A stretch of DNA of 64,000 nucleotides from NCBI GenBank assembly GCA_014379405.1, contig JACMLU010000027.1, positions 1 through 64,000 on the forward strand, written 5' to 3'. Numbering within the stretch: position 1 is the stretch's first letter; the number at the start of each line of letters is the position of its first letter. The stretch comes from Flavobacterium sp. (lineage in GTDB: Bacteria; Bacteroidota; Bacteroidia; Flavobacteriales; Flavobacteriaceae). The position numbers were made by a program, and so were the translations under genes. Positions 8,839-18,773 of the stretch are shown here, in pieces. The notes below the pieces were generated by a model that did not search any database, was not told the DNA's origin, and saw only the letters and a program-made list of their open reading frames with translations.

Positions 8839-10770
8839 TTATGTTTCTCGAACATTCAACTTACTGTTTTTACGGCTAAAGCCAAAGTAAATCAGCAGTC
8901 CGATTAGTAGCCAAATGGTGAAATAAATCCAATTCCAAACACTCAATTCCGCCATCATATACAAACAACAAATCAATCCCAACAATGGAATTAGCGACAA
9001 ATTTTGTTTGAAAGACCAAACCACTAATCCAATCAAAACGAAGAGAAAAATCCACATAGGTATCTTGTGTTTAAAAAGACTGAAACCACTATCGTATTTG
9101 ATGGAATCGCTCACTGGAAGACCTGCAACCACTGTCGCATATTTAGCGTCATCTTGCTCATATTGGCTCAACAAATGTTCTAAATCCGGCGTTTCGGTGG
9201 TGCTGTTTTTGGCATCAATTTTTACCAAATAATCATACACTTTGGTGGTATGACTTTTATCCAATGCCGTAACAATATCGGCAGGATTGTTAATTTGTGT
9301 TTCATTGGTAATAAAATCCATTGTGGCTTTTTGGTTGTAACCAAAGGCATAAACGACTCCAATAACAATCAAAACTGGCATTATAAATTTAGAATTCACA
9401 TAAGGTGTCTTAAACTTTCCACGAGGAATGTCGGGTTTGTTTTGCAATACCAAAACACCAGCACAAACCAATACAAAAGCAAATAAAGTCCCGATGCTGC
9501 ATAAATCGGTAACCATCGTCAAGTTCAAAAACAAAGCCGGAATCGCAACCACAAAACCGGTTACGATGGTTGCGTATGAAGGTGTTTTGAATTTTGGATG
9601 CACTTTAGAAAAACGTTTGGGCAACAATCCGTCTCGGCTCATACTCATCCAAATTCGAGGTTGCCCCATTTGGAAAACCAATAACACACTCGCCATTGCA
9701 ATAACAGCACTGACGGCAATAATTCCCGACATCCATTTGAGATCTAATTTATCAAATACGAAAGCCAGCGGATCGCCTACATTCAATTCGCTATAGCTAA
9801 CCATTCCTGTCAAAACCAAGGCAATGGCAATGTATAAAATGGTACAAATTATAATCGCCCACATCATCCCACGAGGTAAATCACGCTGCGGATCTTTGCA
9901 TTCCTCGGCCGTGGTGGAAATGGCGTCAAACCCAATATAGGCAAAGAAAACAGCCGAAACTCCTTTTAAAACTCCCGAAACTCCATTTGGTGCAAACGGA
10001 TGCCAATTGGCTGTATCTACATAAAAAACTCCAACAGCAATAACCAAAAGTACGATACATAATTTTACGACAACCATAATATTACTGGCATTTCTGGACT
10101 CTTTCATCCCACGATACACCAAAGCCGTAATCAAGATAATAATCAACAAGGCAGGCAAATCGGCAACAAAATGGAAAGAACCAATAACTGGCGAAGTAGT
10201 CCAAGCTGTGTATGCTGCCTGCAAACCAGTACTTAAATTTTCGAAAGATTTTCCACCTTGCATCAATGCCGTAGCGTCTTTAAACCCATTCGAAGCAGTC
10301 AAATAATCCATTTGAACCCATTGCGGGAGATGAATTCCTCCACTTTCGAGCAATCCCGTAAAATAATCACTCCACGAAATGGCTACTGTGATATTGCCAA
10401 TGGCATATTCCATAATTAATGCCCATCCAATAATCCAAGCGATTATTTCTCCAAAAGCAACATAAGAATAAGTATAAGCGCTCCCAGAAACGGGAACCAT
10501 TGAGGCAAATTCGGCATAAGCAAAGGCAGCAAAACTACATGCCAAAGCGGTAAACAAGAAAAGAAAAACTACAGCAGGACCTCCATCCGCACTGGCTTTT
10601 CCGATTGTACTAAAAATTCCAGCTCCCACAATTGCAGCAATTCCAAAAGCAGTTAAATCACGCGCTGTCAAATGTTTTCCCAAAGCATTATGACCATCAG
10701 TATTATTTTTTTCGACCTGCTTTAAAATATCTTGAACTGTCTTTTTTCTAAATAAACCGGAAATCGCCAT
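8839..10770 (-). CDS. APC-family amino acid permease
   Basis: A 643-residue inner-membrane transporter of the amino acid-polyamine-organocation family. Near residue 42 it has the G-I-A-A-I-V-G-A-G-I-F signature of helix 1 (unwound substrate-binding segment), and later the F-F-A-Y-I-G-F-D-A-I-S motif and the E-E-C-K-D-P-Q-R-D-L-P loop typical of cationic amino acid transporter-like members. It is longer than common 480-residue members. Extra length comes from a loop of about 60 residues after helix 3 and a hydrophilic insert of about 90 residues near 485-575, before the last helices. Substrate specificity cannot be told from sequence. No obvious partner gene lies next to it. Confidence 0.88.
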   Translation of the reverse strand: MAISGLFRKKTVQDILKQVEKNNTDGHNALGKHLTARDLTAFGIAAIVGAGIFSTIGKASADGGPAVVFLFLFTALACSFAAFAYAEFASMVPVSGSAYTYSYVAFGEIIAWIIGWALIMEYAIGNITVAISWSDYFTGLLESGGIHLPQWVQMDYLTASNGFKDATALMQGGKSFENLSTGLQAAYTAWTTSPVIGSFHFVADLPALLIIILITALVYRGMKESRNASNIMVVVKLCIVLLVIAVGVFYVDTANWHPFAPNGVSGVLKGVSAVFFAYIGFDAISTTAEECKDPQRDLPRGMMWAIIICTILYIAIALVLTGMVSYSELNVGDPLAFVFDKLDLKWMSGIIAVSAVIAMASVLLVFQMGQPRIWMSMSRDGLLPKRFSKVHPKFKTPSYATIVTGFVVAIPALFLNLTMVTDLCSIGTLFAFVLVCAGVLVLQNKPDIPRGKFKTPYVNSKFIMPVLIVIGVVYAFGYNQKATMDFITNETQINNPADIVTALDKSHTTKVYDYLVKIDAKNSTTETPDLEHLLSQYEQDDAKYATVVAGLPVSDSIKYDSGFSLFKHKIPMWIFLFVLIGLVVWSFKQNLSLIPLLGLICCLYMMAELSVWNWIYFTIWLLIGLLIYFGFSRKNSKLNVRET

Positions 10771-10907
10771 ATTTTAAATTTTATTGTTAAAAAAACACTC
10801 TGTAAATCTTGCCAAAAATGTAAACCATCATTAGATATCCAAATCTATGAAACAATTTCAATTTATAAAGTTTTGTGCTGATAATTTTATTTTAAAGTTC
10901 TAAACCA

Positions 10908-10945
10908 AAAAAAGTGGTCGAAATTTCTTCCGACCACTTTTTTTT
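10908..10945. terminator. bidirectional terminator hairpin behind nagB
   Basis: Perfect arms of ten bases (10911-10920, 10931-10940) with an A-run before and a T-run of eight or more after. It can stop transcription in both directions and lies 47 bases beyond the nagB stop. Confidence 0.8.
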
Positions 10946-10991
10946 AATTACGCTGTTTATAAAATCTAGTATTCAAGTATTGTCAACTTTT

Positions 10992-12920
10992 TTAGTAATC
11001 AAAACGTTTGAAAGCTTCAATCGCCTGATATTCGGACAAACCTAAATCATCATATATTTTTGCGGTATTCTTGTTACGATCCTCTGCCCTAACCCAAAAT
11101 TCTCTTGAGTCATTTCCTTGAAACATTACTCTGTCTTTTTGAGATTGGTGGTACAAAATAGCATGTCTTTTTAACAATACTTCATCAGGACTTAATGGCA
11201 CTGCCATATCTATTTCATGAATATCCCATTCGTGCCAAGCTCCTCGGTACAACCATAACCAACAATCTTTCATATACGATTCCTGCTTCAATGATGCCAT
11301 TGCGGCAAATATTGCATTAAGGCAAACTTCATGTGTTCCATGCGGGTCGGCTAAATCGCCAGCAGCAAAAATCTGGTGTGGCTTAATTTTTTCGATAATA
11401 TCTTTTACAATAGCAATATCATCTGCTCCCAATGGGTTTTTCTTTATTCTACCCGTTTCATAAAAAGGTAGATCTAAAAAGTGGGTATTTTCATCTTTTA
11501 ATCCAATGTATCTTGTGGCTGCATAGGATTCTCGACGTCTGATCAATCCTTTCAATTTTCTAACTTCTAAGGAATCAATTTCATTTTCTTTTTTGTTATT
11601 TATAAAATCGATAACCTCCTGAAAATTTATTTTAAAATCCTTATTACTACCTATAAAATCATTACAAACTTCTGCAAATTTTAAAGCTTCATCGTCTGTA
11701 ACGGCTATATTTCCTGAAGTTTGATAAACTACATGCACATCATGTCCTTGTTTTATCAATTTAGAAAACGTTCCTCCCATAGAAATTACGTCATCATCGG
11801 GATGAGGGCTAAAAAGGATTACTCTTTTATGGGCAGGATTAGCCCTTTCTGGTCTGTGGGAATCATCCGTATTGGGCTTTCCTCCAGGCCAACCAGTTAT
11901 GGTATGTTGTAAAACGTTGAACATATTGATATTCAAATCATAAGCCGAACCATCTTGAGCCAAAAGATCGGACATACCATTATTATTATAATCTCTATCA
12001 GTAAGTTTTAATATTGCTTGTTTGGTTTCTTGGCATAGCCAAACTATGGCTTTGTGTTTCAATTCTTTTGTCCAAACGCACTCTCCAACTAACCATGGTG
12101 TTTCCAATCGGGTCAATTCTGAAGCTGCCGATTGGTCTAAAACAAAAGTTGTATTGTCATGATTTTGCAAAAAAGTAGCAGGAACTTCTGGACTTATTTC
12201 TCCTTGAATTGTTCTCTTAATAATAGAAGCTTTATTTTGCCCCCAAGCCATCAATACAATCCTTTTCGACTTGAGAATAGTAGAAACTCCCATAGTAATA
12301 GCTCTTTTAGGAACTTGATTTATACCATTAAAATCAGAAGAAGCATCTACTCTGGTTATGTGGTCTAAAGTGATAATTCTGGTTCCAGAGTTAATATGAG
12401 AACCCGGTTCGTTGAAACCAACATGACCTGTACGACCAATCCCCAAAAGTTGAAAGTCAAGTCCTCCAGACTTTGCTATTTTATTTTCATAATCAACACA
12501 GTACTGATTCAGCTTTTCGATAGCAACTGTTCCGTCTGGAATATTGATATTTTCCGGTTTGATATCAATGTGATTAAATAAATGCTGATGCATAAAATAA
12601 TAATAACTCTGATTGTTCTCTTTATTCATTGGATAATATTCATCCAGATTAAAAGTAACAACATTATTAAAACTAAGACCTTCTTCTTTATGAAGTCTAA
12701 CCAATTCTTCATAAACTTTTATAGGCGAAGAACCTGTGGCCAATCCTAAAACACAAGTTTTATTTTTGGATTGTTTCGATTTTATCAATTGTGCTATTTC
12801 TAGTGCAACAATTCTAGAAGCTTCTATAGAATTTTGAAAAATTACATTATGAATTTTTTCAAACCGTGTAGTTTCGTACTTGCCCGGTTTTGCATAAGAT
12901 AAAGATTGAATTGTGCTCAT
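10992..12920 (-). CDS. nagB: glucosamine-6-phosphate deaminase fused to a PIG-L/LmbE deacetylase-like domain
   Basis: The 642-residue protein is more than twice the length of a simple NagB (about 265). Residues 1-300 are the deaminase/isomerase that turns glucosamine-6-phosphate into fructose-6-phosphate and ammonia: G-L-A-T-G-S-S-P near residue 60, F-N-L-D-E-Y-Y near 90, and G-I-G-R-T-G-H-V-G-F-N-E-P in the middle. Residues 365-620 match PIG-L/LmbE zinc deacetylases, with the metal motif H373-P-D-D at the strand end and a later D-P-H-G-T-H. I recall this fusion as usual for Bacteroidota NagB. The second domain could supply de-N-acetylation that NagA does elsewhere, which is inference. It lies next to the DeoR regulator and probable operators. 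Confidence 0.93.
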   Translation of the reverse strand: MSTIQSLSYAKPGKYETTRFEKIHNVIFQNSIEASRIVALEIAQLIKSKQSKNKTCVLGLATGSSPIKVYEELVRLHKEEGLSFNNVVTFNLDEYYPMNKENNQSYYYFMHQHLFNHIDIKPENINIPDGTVAIEKLNQYCVDYENKIAKSGGLDFQLLGIGRTGHVGFNEPGSHINSGTRIITLDHITRVDASSDFNGINQVPKRAITMGVSTILKSKRIVLMAWGQNKASIIKRTIQGEISPEVPATFLQNHDNTTFVLDQSAASELTRLETPWLVGECVWTKELKHKAIVWLCQETKQAILKLTDRDYNNNGMSDLLAQDGSAYDLNINMFNVLQHTITGWPGGKPNTDDSHRPERANPAHKRVILFSPHPDDDVISMGGTFSKLIKQGHDVHVVYQTSGNIAVTDDEALKFAEVCNDFIGSNKDFKINFQEVIDFINNKKENEIDSLEVRKLKGLIRRRESYAATRYIGLKDENTHFLDLPFYETGRIKKNPLGADDIAIVKDIIEKIKPHQIFAAGDLADPHGTHEVCLNAIFAAMASLKQESYMKDCWLWLYRGAWHEWDIHEIDMAVPLSPDEVLLKRHAILYHQSQKDRVMFQGNDSREFWVRAEDRNKNTAKIYDDLGLSEYQAIEAFKRFDY

Positions 12921-12984
12921 AGTTGTATTGTATTTAAAGATTTACAAGACAAATATAAACAAGAAATTTAAAAACAGCACGTTG

Positions 12985-13034
12985 TTGCGTTATTTTTAAT
13001 AAAAAACAATACAAAAACGCAATAAAACGCAAAT
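12985..13034. promoter_or_regulatory. candidate DeoR operator upstream of nagB
   Basis: One TTGCGTTATT box lies at 12985-12994. Two boxes of the form TGCGTTTTAT/TGCGTTTTTG, on the opposite strand, sit 10 bases apart within 13013-13034. The same box occurs as a perfect tandem repeat on the other side of the regulator gene (13935-13954). The site falls between the nagB start and the regulator stop, where the nagB promoter must be. Confidence 0.6.
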
Positions 13035-13043
13035 TTACTCCTT

Positions 13044-13793
13044 TTAAATAAGCTGAACTCCTGCTTTTATATAATCATCCAATATTGGAGCATCTGGATT
13101 TAAATCGGTAATAATAATATTTAGCTGGTTTATTTCACAAACAACATAAGGCATTTTAGTATTTAATTTTTCGGAAGTAACCATACAAACTACATTATCA
13201 GAGGCTTCCATCATTGCTTTTTTTACAAGAGAAACCTCGTAACCGATTTCAGTAAGACCTAACCTGACGTTAATACTGCTCGAACCCATAAAACAAATAT
13301 CTGCTTTAAGCTTGGACAAAACCTGTACTACATCCATACCAATGGTTACCATTGCATTTTTTTGCAATTTTCCACCAATGAATATCACCTCGATATTGGG
13401 ATGTTGAGCCAATTGCATCGCTATTGGCAAACTATAAGTATATATGGTCGCTTTTAAATCAGGAGGAAGTAATTTTGTAAAAGCCAAGTTTGTGGTACCG
13501 CCACTCATTATAATAACCTGTCCATCAGAAATTAAAGAAAGTGCCTTGCGGCCTACTATGTCCTTTTTATCACTATTGACAACAACATTATTAAAAATAT
13601 TAGTTGTTCGTTTTTCAACAGGAATAGCACCTCCATAAACTTTTTCGAGCAATCCTTTTTTGTTTAATTCATTCAAATCCCTTCGAACAGTATCTTCCGA
13701 TACATTCAAGTCTACCACGAGTTCAATCGTGCTAACTTTATGTTCAGAAACTAGTTTAGTCATTATAAATTTCTGCCTTTCCGCTTTTAACAT
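13044..13793 (-). CDS. DeoR-family sugar-phosphate-responsive repressor
   Basis: A 249-residue DeoR/AgaR-type regulator. Residues 1-55 form the helix-turn-helix, with the family pattern R-x-x-x-I..V-S..T-I-E-L...D-V-S-E-D-T-V-R-R-D-L-N-E-L and the following K-V-Y-G-G-A. The C-terminal half is the sugar-phosphate isomerase-like sensor domain, with G-G-T-T-N-L-A near residue 98 and a F-M-G-S-S-S motif. Such regulators usually bind a phosphosugar; glucosamine-6-P, GlcNAc-6-P or MurNAc-6-P would fit here (inference). It is transcribed toward nagB and divergently from the SusC gene. Similar boxes on both sides suggest that it controls both units. Confidence 0.9.
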   Translation of the reverse strand: MLKAERQKFIMTKLVSEHKVSTIELVVDLNVSEDTVRRDLNELNKKGLLEKVYGGAIPVEKRTTNIFNNVVVNSDKKDIVGRKALSLISDGQVIIMSGGTTNLAFTKLLPPDLKATIYTYSLPIAMQLAQHPNIEVIFIGGKLQKNAMVTIGMDVVQVLSKLKADICFMGSSSINVRLGLTEIGYEVSLVKKAMMEASDNVVCMVTSEKLNTKMPYVVCEINQLNIIITDLNPDAPILDDYIKAGVQLI

Positions 13794-13934
13794 TTTAAAA
13801 AAAATTAAATAATTGTTTTCAAATATATATAAAAATACTTCTCTCCATTATTTTTAGGTTATAATTCTTCAACAAGTACACACCTAGGTTTTTCAATATT
13901 TTTGAGTATTACAACTACAAAAACCTTAAAATAT

Positions 13935-13954
13935 TGCGTTATTGTGCGTTATTG
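13935..13954. promoter_or_regulatory. candidate DeoR operator: perfect 10-bp tandem repeat
   Basis: TGCGTTATTG is present twice in a row, head to tail, one helical turn apart. It lies in the divergent region between the repressor (start 13793) and the SusC gene (start 14047). Related boxes lie before nagB at 12985-13034. Confidence 0.65.
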
Positions 13955-14009
13955 AAGAAAAATGTTTAAAATAAACCGCATAATAATGTATTTATTAAGA
14001 ATAATGTAT

Positions 14010-14017
14010 TAAGTTTG
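14010..14017 (+). promoter_or_regulatory. probable -7 element of the SusC promoter
   Basis: TAAGTTTG fits the Bacteroidota -7 consensus TAnnTTTG and lies 30 bases before the SusC start. I did not find a clear -33 element. Confidence 0.45.
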
Positions 14018-14046
14018 TATTAAATAACCAATTAAAAATAACCACT

Positions 14047-17000
14047 ATGAAAAAAAAGTATTTAATTCTTTTGCTGTTTTTTGCTGGAATAATCGCAACT
14101 TATTCCCAAGATATTACAGTAAAAGGTAAAGTTACAGACTCCGATGGCATCTCATTGCCGGGAGTAAACATTCTTGTGAAAGGAACAAACGTTAGTACCG
14201 TAACTGGAATGGATGGCGACTTCAGTTTTAAAGCCCAAAGCGGAGCGGTTTTAGTAATTTCCTTTATTGGTTTTGAAACCAAAGAAGTGAAAGTAACCGG
14301 GTCTTCATTGAATATCATTTTAAATGAAGGTTCTCAAAGCTTGAAAGAGGTCGTAATTGTTGGGTCTTTAGGAAGAACTTTAGACAAGTCTTCTTTAGGA
14401 TATTCCACACAATCGATTAAAGGTAAGGAAATTGCAGAAACTCAAAGACCAAACTTTGCCAATGCTATGCAAGGTAGAGTTGCTGGTTTAACTGTTACAA
14501 GTACTTCTGGAGCACCAGGCGCATCTACAGCAATCCAATTAAGAGGAGTAAATTCAATAAGTGGTTCAAATACTCCTTTATATATTGTGGATGGACTTCC
14601 TGTTTCCAATCAAACATTGAGTCAAGGATCTTTAATTTCTGATGCTGCAAACAGAAATCAAGATTATACCAATAGAGGTGCTGACATCAACCCCGATGAT
14701 ATTGAAACGATAACTATTTTGAAAGGCCCCGAAGCGGCGGCTCTTTACGGAATCGAAGCAGGAAATGGTGCAATCGTCATTACTACTAAAAAAGGAAGAA
14801 AAGGCTTAGGCTCTATAACTTATACTAGCAATACAAGATTTGAGCAAATATATCGATTCCCTGAAACGCAAAATGTTTATCAAAGAGGTTCCTCTGGTCT
14901 GAATGCCACTACTGGAACAGCAGCATTTGGTACAATGTATGCTCCTGGTACAAAATTTTATGATAATGTTGGAGATTTTTTTAAAACTGGAATTTCAAAT
15001 CAACATAACTTGAGTTTTGATGCGGGTAATGAAAATATGACTTATAGAATTTCATTTGCGAATTTAGATCAAACAGGTGTTGTACCTAATACAGATTACA
15101 ATAGACTAAATCTATCTTTAAATTCAACTGCCAAGATAAATGATAAATTAAAATCAGAAGCCATTTTTTCTTATACCAAAACTAGTAATAAAAAAGCATC
15201 TAAAGGCGCCGGTTCTTATTTAACTAACCTGTTGAATTGGCCAGTTAATGATAATGCTTCAAATTATTTAACTTCTAATGGTGCTGGGGGATTTACCAGA
15301 AGAAGAATTACAGATGCATCAGTTGCCGCAGAATTTGATAATCCTTATTGGGATATTTATAAAAATCCTGCTGAAGATTTTAATAACCGTTTTGTAGCAA
15401 ATGTCGGATTAGTTTACGACCCTACTAGTTGGTTAAACATAACAGGAAGAGCGGGTTATGATGTGATAGCTGGTAGAGGATATAGAGCTATTCATCCTGA
15501 TTCAAATGCGGGATTATCTGGTGGAGGATTTATAGAATCTTATTATAATAATGCAACGGTATTTAATTCCAATATTTTGGTCACTGCTAAACATTCTTTT
15601 GGTAAGTTCAATACAAAATTATTGGTAGGTAACGGATATAATGATTCATATCAATCCATAATTTCTACTCAAGGGAACAAATTTATTTTAAAAGATTTTT
15701 ATTCCATAAATAATACTGACCCAAGTACACAAAGATCACAAGAAAGATTAATTCAAAAAAGAGTAATTGGATTATTCAGTGAAGCATCTATAGATTATGA
15801 TAAAATAGTATATCTTACTTTAACCGGAAGGAATGACTGGTCTTCTACATTACCAAAAGGCAACAACTCCTTCTTTTACCCTTCAATTTCAACATCTTTT
15901 GTTTTTACTAATCTCGGAAGCCTAAAAGACGGCAACATCCTTTCTTTTGGTAAATTAAGAGCCTCGTGGGCAAATGTTGGAAAAGATGCCACTCCTTATG
16001 TTACAGAAGCAGCATTTGAATCTAAACCAATTACAGGCGGCGGATTTGGGTATGGTTTTTTTGGACCAAATACTGCGCTTAAGCCAGAATTTAGAATTTC
16101 TTATGAGTTTGGTACAGAATTGAAATTTTTCAAAGACCGAATTGGTCTAGATGTGGCTGTTTATAGTTCAAGAACAGTAGACCCAATTGTAGCAAACCTT
16201 CGTTCCAGTTATGGTGGTGGTTTTGTACTTTCAAATGTTAATTTTGGAGAATTATTAAATGAAGGATTGGAAATCACTTTAAACGCTAAAATTATTAAAA
16301 GTGAAAATTTCGATTGGGATTTTACTACTAATTTTACAAAAACAAGAAGTGAAGTTGTTGATTTAGAAGTTCCTGAATATTACCTATCTGACACTTGGGT
16401 TGTAGGTAATGTAAGAGGTGGTTTGTCTAAAGGGTATCCAATTACCACTATCACGGGTATGCCTTATGCTACGAATACAGCGGGAGAAGTTTTAATTGAT
16501 GGTAGTGGATATCCTATAAAAGCTGCCGCAGAAAAAAACTCTGTCGTTGGAGACAGAAACCCAGATTTTATGTTGGGGTTACAAAATAGTTTTAGTTATA
16601 AAAACTGGAGCTTATCTTTTCTTTTAGATATTAGAAAAGGAGGAGATGTATTTAATGGGGTGGAATATAACTTACGAACTACTGGATATTCTATAAATAC
16701 TCTTGACAGAGAAACTCCTTTGGTAGTTAAAGGTGTCTTGAAAGATGGATTAGAGAATAGTGCTACACCAACTGTAAATAATATTCAAATTACACCTTAT
16801 TATCAAAATGGCTATTATGGCTCTGGTTATAATGAAATTGATTTTATTGAAAAAGATGTTAATTGGATAAGAATGCGCGATATAACTTTAAGCTATAGAC
16901 TGCCTTCAGAAATCATTCGAAAGTCAAAAATATTCAATTCCCTTGCCTTCAATTTTACGGTCACAGATGCTTTTTTAATCACAAATTATTCAGGTGCTGA

Positions 17001-17115
17001 CCCTTCTGTAAATGGAACAAATGCTTCCACAGGTGGTGCTGGCGGTGTTGGATTTGATTTAGGAACACTTTCTACCCCTAGAGGATACAACTTTTCAGTT
17101 AAAATTGGACTTTAA
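14047..17115 (+). CDS. SusC/RagA-type TonB-dependent outer-membrane transporter
   Basis: 1022 residues. A signal peptide ending near Ala-Thr-Tyr-Ser-Gln is followed by a carboxypeptidase-regulatory-like domain (about 22-100, with V-T-D-S-D-G-I-S-L-P-G-V-N), a plug with the SusC motifs M-Q-G-R-V-A-G-L, L-R-G-V-N-S-I and L-Y-I-V-D-G-L-P, and a 22-strand barrel ending in a strand that finishes Lys-Ile-Gly-Leu. SusC proteins work with a SusD lid to import oligomers using TonB energy. Its partner gene starts 11 bases later. The neighbourhood of muramidase, MurQ and NagZ genes suggests that the cargo is a peptidoglycan or chitin-like amino-sugar oligomer (inference). The divergent DeoR gene and its repeat point to regulation by amino sugars. 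Confidence 0.93.
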   Translation: MKKKYLILLLFFAGIIATYSQDITVKGKVTDSDGISLPGVNILVKGTNVSTVTGMDGDFSFKAQSGAVLVISFIGFETKEVKVTGSSLNIILNEGSQSLKEVVIVGSLGRTLDKSSLGYSTQSIKGKEIAETQRPNFANAMQGRVAGLTVTSTSGAPGASTAIQLRGVNSISGSNTPLYIVDGLPVSNQTLSQGSLISDAANRNQDYTNRGADINPDDIETITILKGPEAAALYGIEAGNGAIVITTKKGRKGLGSITYTSNTRFEQIYRFPETQNVYQRGSSGLNATTGTAAFGTMYAPGTKFYDNVGDFFKTGISNQHNLSFDAGNENMTYRISFANLDQTGVVPNTDYNRLNLSLNSTAKINDKLKSEAIFSYTKTSNKKASKGAGSYLTNLLNWPVNDNASNYLTSNGAGGFTRRRITDASVAAEFDNPYWDIYKNPAEDFNNRFVANVGLVYDPTSWLNITGRAGYDVIAGRGYRAIHPDSNAGLSGGGFIESYYNNATVFNSNILVTAKHSFGKFNTKLLVGNGYNDSYQSIISTQGNKFILKDFYSINNTDPSTQRSQERLIQKRVIGLFSEASIDYDKIVYLTLTGRNDWSSTLPKGNNSFFYPSISTSFVFTNLGSLKDGNILSFGKLRASWANVGKDATPYVTEAAFESKPITGGGFGYGFFGPNTALKPEFRISYEFGTELKFFKDRIGLDVAVYSSRTVDPIVANLRSSYGGGFVLSNVNFGELLNEGLEITLNAKIIKSENFDWDFTTNFTKTRSEVVDLEVPEYYLSDTWVVGNVRGGLSKGYPITTITGMPYATNTAGEVLIDGSGYPIKAAAEKNSVVGDRNPDFMLGLQNSFSYKNWSLSFLLDIRKGGDVFNGVEYNLRTTGYSINTLDRETPLVVKGVLKDGLENSATPTVNNIQITPYYQNGYYGSGYNEIDFIEKDVNWIRMRDITLSYRLPSEIIRKSKIFNSLAFNFTVTDAFLITNYSGADPSVNGTNASTGGAGGVGFDLGTLSTPRGYNFSVKIGL

Positions 17116-17126
17116 AAATTAGTAAA

Positions 17127-18737
17127 ATGAAAAATATAAAAAATTATATAATAGCTTCTAGTCTTCTATTGTTGACTGCTGCTTGTAGTGATTTAACAGA
17201 ATTAAATGTTAATCCAAGCTTCCCAACCAATGTTCCTGCCAATACCTTAATAAACCCAATTGAACAGTATATGGCTCAAGGTTTATCCTTTGATGGTAGA
17301 TTTATTGGAAAATACGTTCAGAATTTTTCTCAATCTACTGCAAATTTTGTTTGGGATAGATATGGTAATGACCCCGTTCCCTCAGAAAATGGTGCAGAAA
17401 CTTGGCGTGTGGTTTATACCAATATTGGTTTAAATCTATCAGTAGTACAACAACAAGCTATTGAACAAAATCGTTACGATGTTTTAGGATTTTCTAAAGT
17501 AATAAGAGCTTGGAGCTGGCAAACCTGTACGGATCACCACGGAGAAATTATCGCTTTTGACCAGGTTTTTACGGCCAGAGCTTCCTTTGATTATGTTTCA
17601 CAAGACAAAGTCTATGACGAAGTAGTTCGTTTATTAAAAGAAGGAATAACTGATTTGGCTAGAACTGACGGCAATGTTAACCAAGCATATTTTGCAGTGG
17701 GAGATAAAATCTACAATGGAGATAGAGCTAAATGGACCAAATTTGCCTATGGGGTTTTAGCAAGAAATGCCAATAATTTAATTAATAAAGCAAATTATGA
17801 CCCTGATAAAGTTATAGAATACTGCGACAAATCATTGGCTAGTAGTGCTGATGACGCTTATTTGTTAAATAATGGTACGGTTTCAGCAGACACAAATTTC
17901 TGGGGTCCTTTAAGAGCTAATATGAATAATTTCAGACAAACCGATTTTGTAGTTAGAACGATGGACGGCTCCATCTTTACAGGAGCTATTGACCCTAGAA
18001 TGTATAGAATCTTATCTCCAAGTAAAGGCACTTCTGAAACTGCCCCAGCTTCAGCAGCAAATCCTGACCCAACAAAATACACTTATTTAGGCAATCCATT
18101 AAATACTGCAGCTGTCACATCAGGAACTAGTCAAATTCCAAATCCTTATGGCCTTCTTGCAAATGCAGTATCTACTGATCCAGGGAGATATGTATTTAAA
18201 AACGCGGCAAAATTTCCTTTAATGACTTATATGGAAATTCAATTTATTAAAGCAGAAGCTGCTTTTAAAAAAGGAGATAAAGCAATGGCTTTAGATGCAT
18301 ACAAAAAAGGTATTGAAGCTAGTTTTGATTTTGTAAATTTAAATACAGTAGCAAGAACAACCTACCCTATTACTACAACAATAACTGCAGCAGAAAGAAC
18401 CGCTTTTCTTGGCAATGCAGCAATTATGCCTATCGCGGCTAACTTGACAATTAGTCAAATTATGTTGCAGAAATACATAGCGCTATGGGGTATAGGTTAT
18501 ATCGAAACATGGAATGATTTCAGAAAATACCATTATGACCCAACAGTATACACAAGTTTAAATACAGCTGGTAATATTGCAAATGGTGGAAATGTATCTG
18601 AAAATTTTGGCAAGTTACCGTATAGATTACGTAATCGTTATGCTTCCGAATACCAATGGAATTATGCGTCTATACTATCTATCGGAGGTGAAAAGGTAGA
18701 TTATATCACAAAAGAAATGTGGTTTTCACAAAAGTAA
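17127..18737 (+). CDS. SusD/RagB-type surface lipoprotein
   Basis: 536 residues, with a signal peptide and lipobox Thr-Ala-Ala-Cys-Ser near residue 20. The sequence after the lipobox (L-T-E-L-N-V-N-P) and the later W-R-V-V-Y-T-N and Y-I-E-T-W-N-D-F-R-K motifs place it in the SusD-like superfamily, in the branch with N-V-N-P-x-x-P after the cysteine (SusD-like_2 type). It forms the lid of the SusC pore encoded just upstream and binds the incoming ligand at the cell surface. The 11-base spacing to SusC implies co-transcription. The ligand is inferred from the locus only. Confidence 0.9.
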   Translation: MKNIKNYIIASSLLLLTAACSDLTELNVNPSFPTNVPANTLINPIEQYMAQGLSFDGRFIGKYVQNFSQSTANFVWDRYGNDPVPSENGAETWRVVYTNIGLNLSVVQQQAIEQNRYDVLGFSKVIRAWSWQTCTDHHGEIIAFDQVFTARASFDYVSQDKVYDEVVRLLKEGITDLARTDGNVNQAYFAVGDKIYNGDRAKWTKFAYGVLARNANNLINKANYDPDKVIEYCDKSLASSADDAYLLNNGTVSADTNFWGPLRANMNNFRQTDFVVRTMDGSIFTGAIDPRMYRILSPSKGTSETAPASAANPDPTKYTYLGNPLNTAAVTSGTSQIPNPYGLLANAVSTDPGRYVFKNAAKFPLMTYMEIQFIKAEAAFKKGDKAMALDAYKKGIEASFDFVNLNTVARTTYPITTTITAAERTAFLGNAAIMPIAANLTISQIMLQKYIALWGIGYIETWNDFRKYHYDPTVYTSLNTAGNIANGGNVSENFGKLPYRLRNRYASEYQWNYASILSIGGEKVDYITKEMWFSQK

Positions 18738-18773
18738 TCCTGTTTCAATAAATAAATATTATACAAAAGAATT

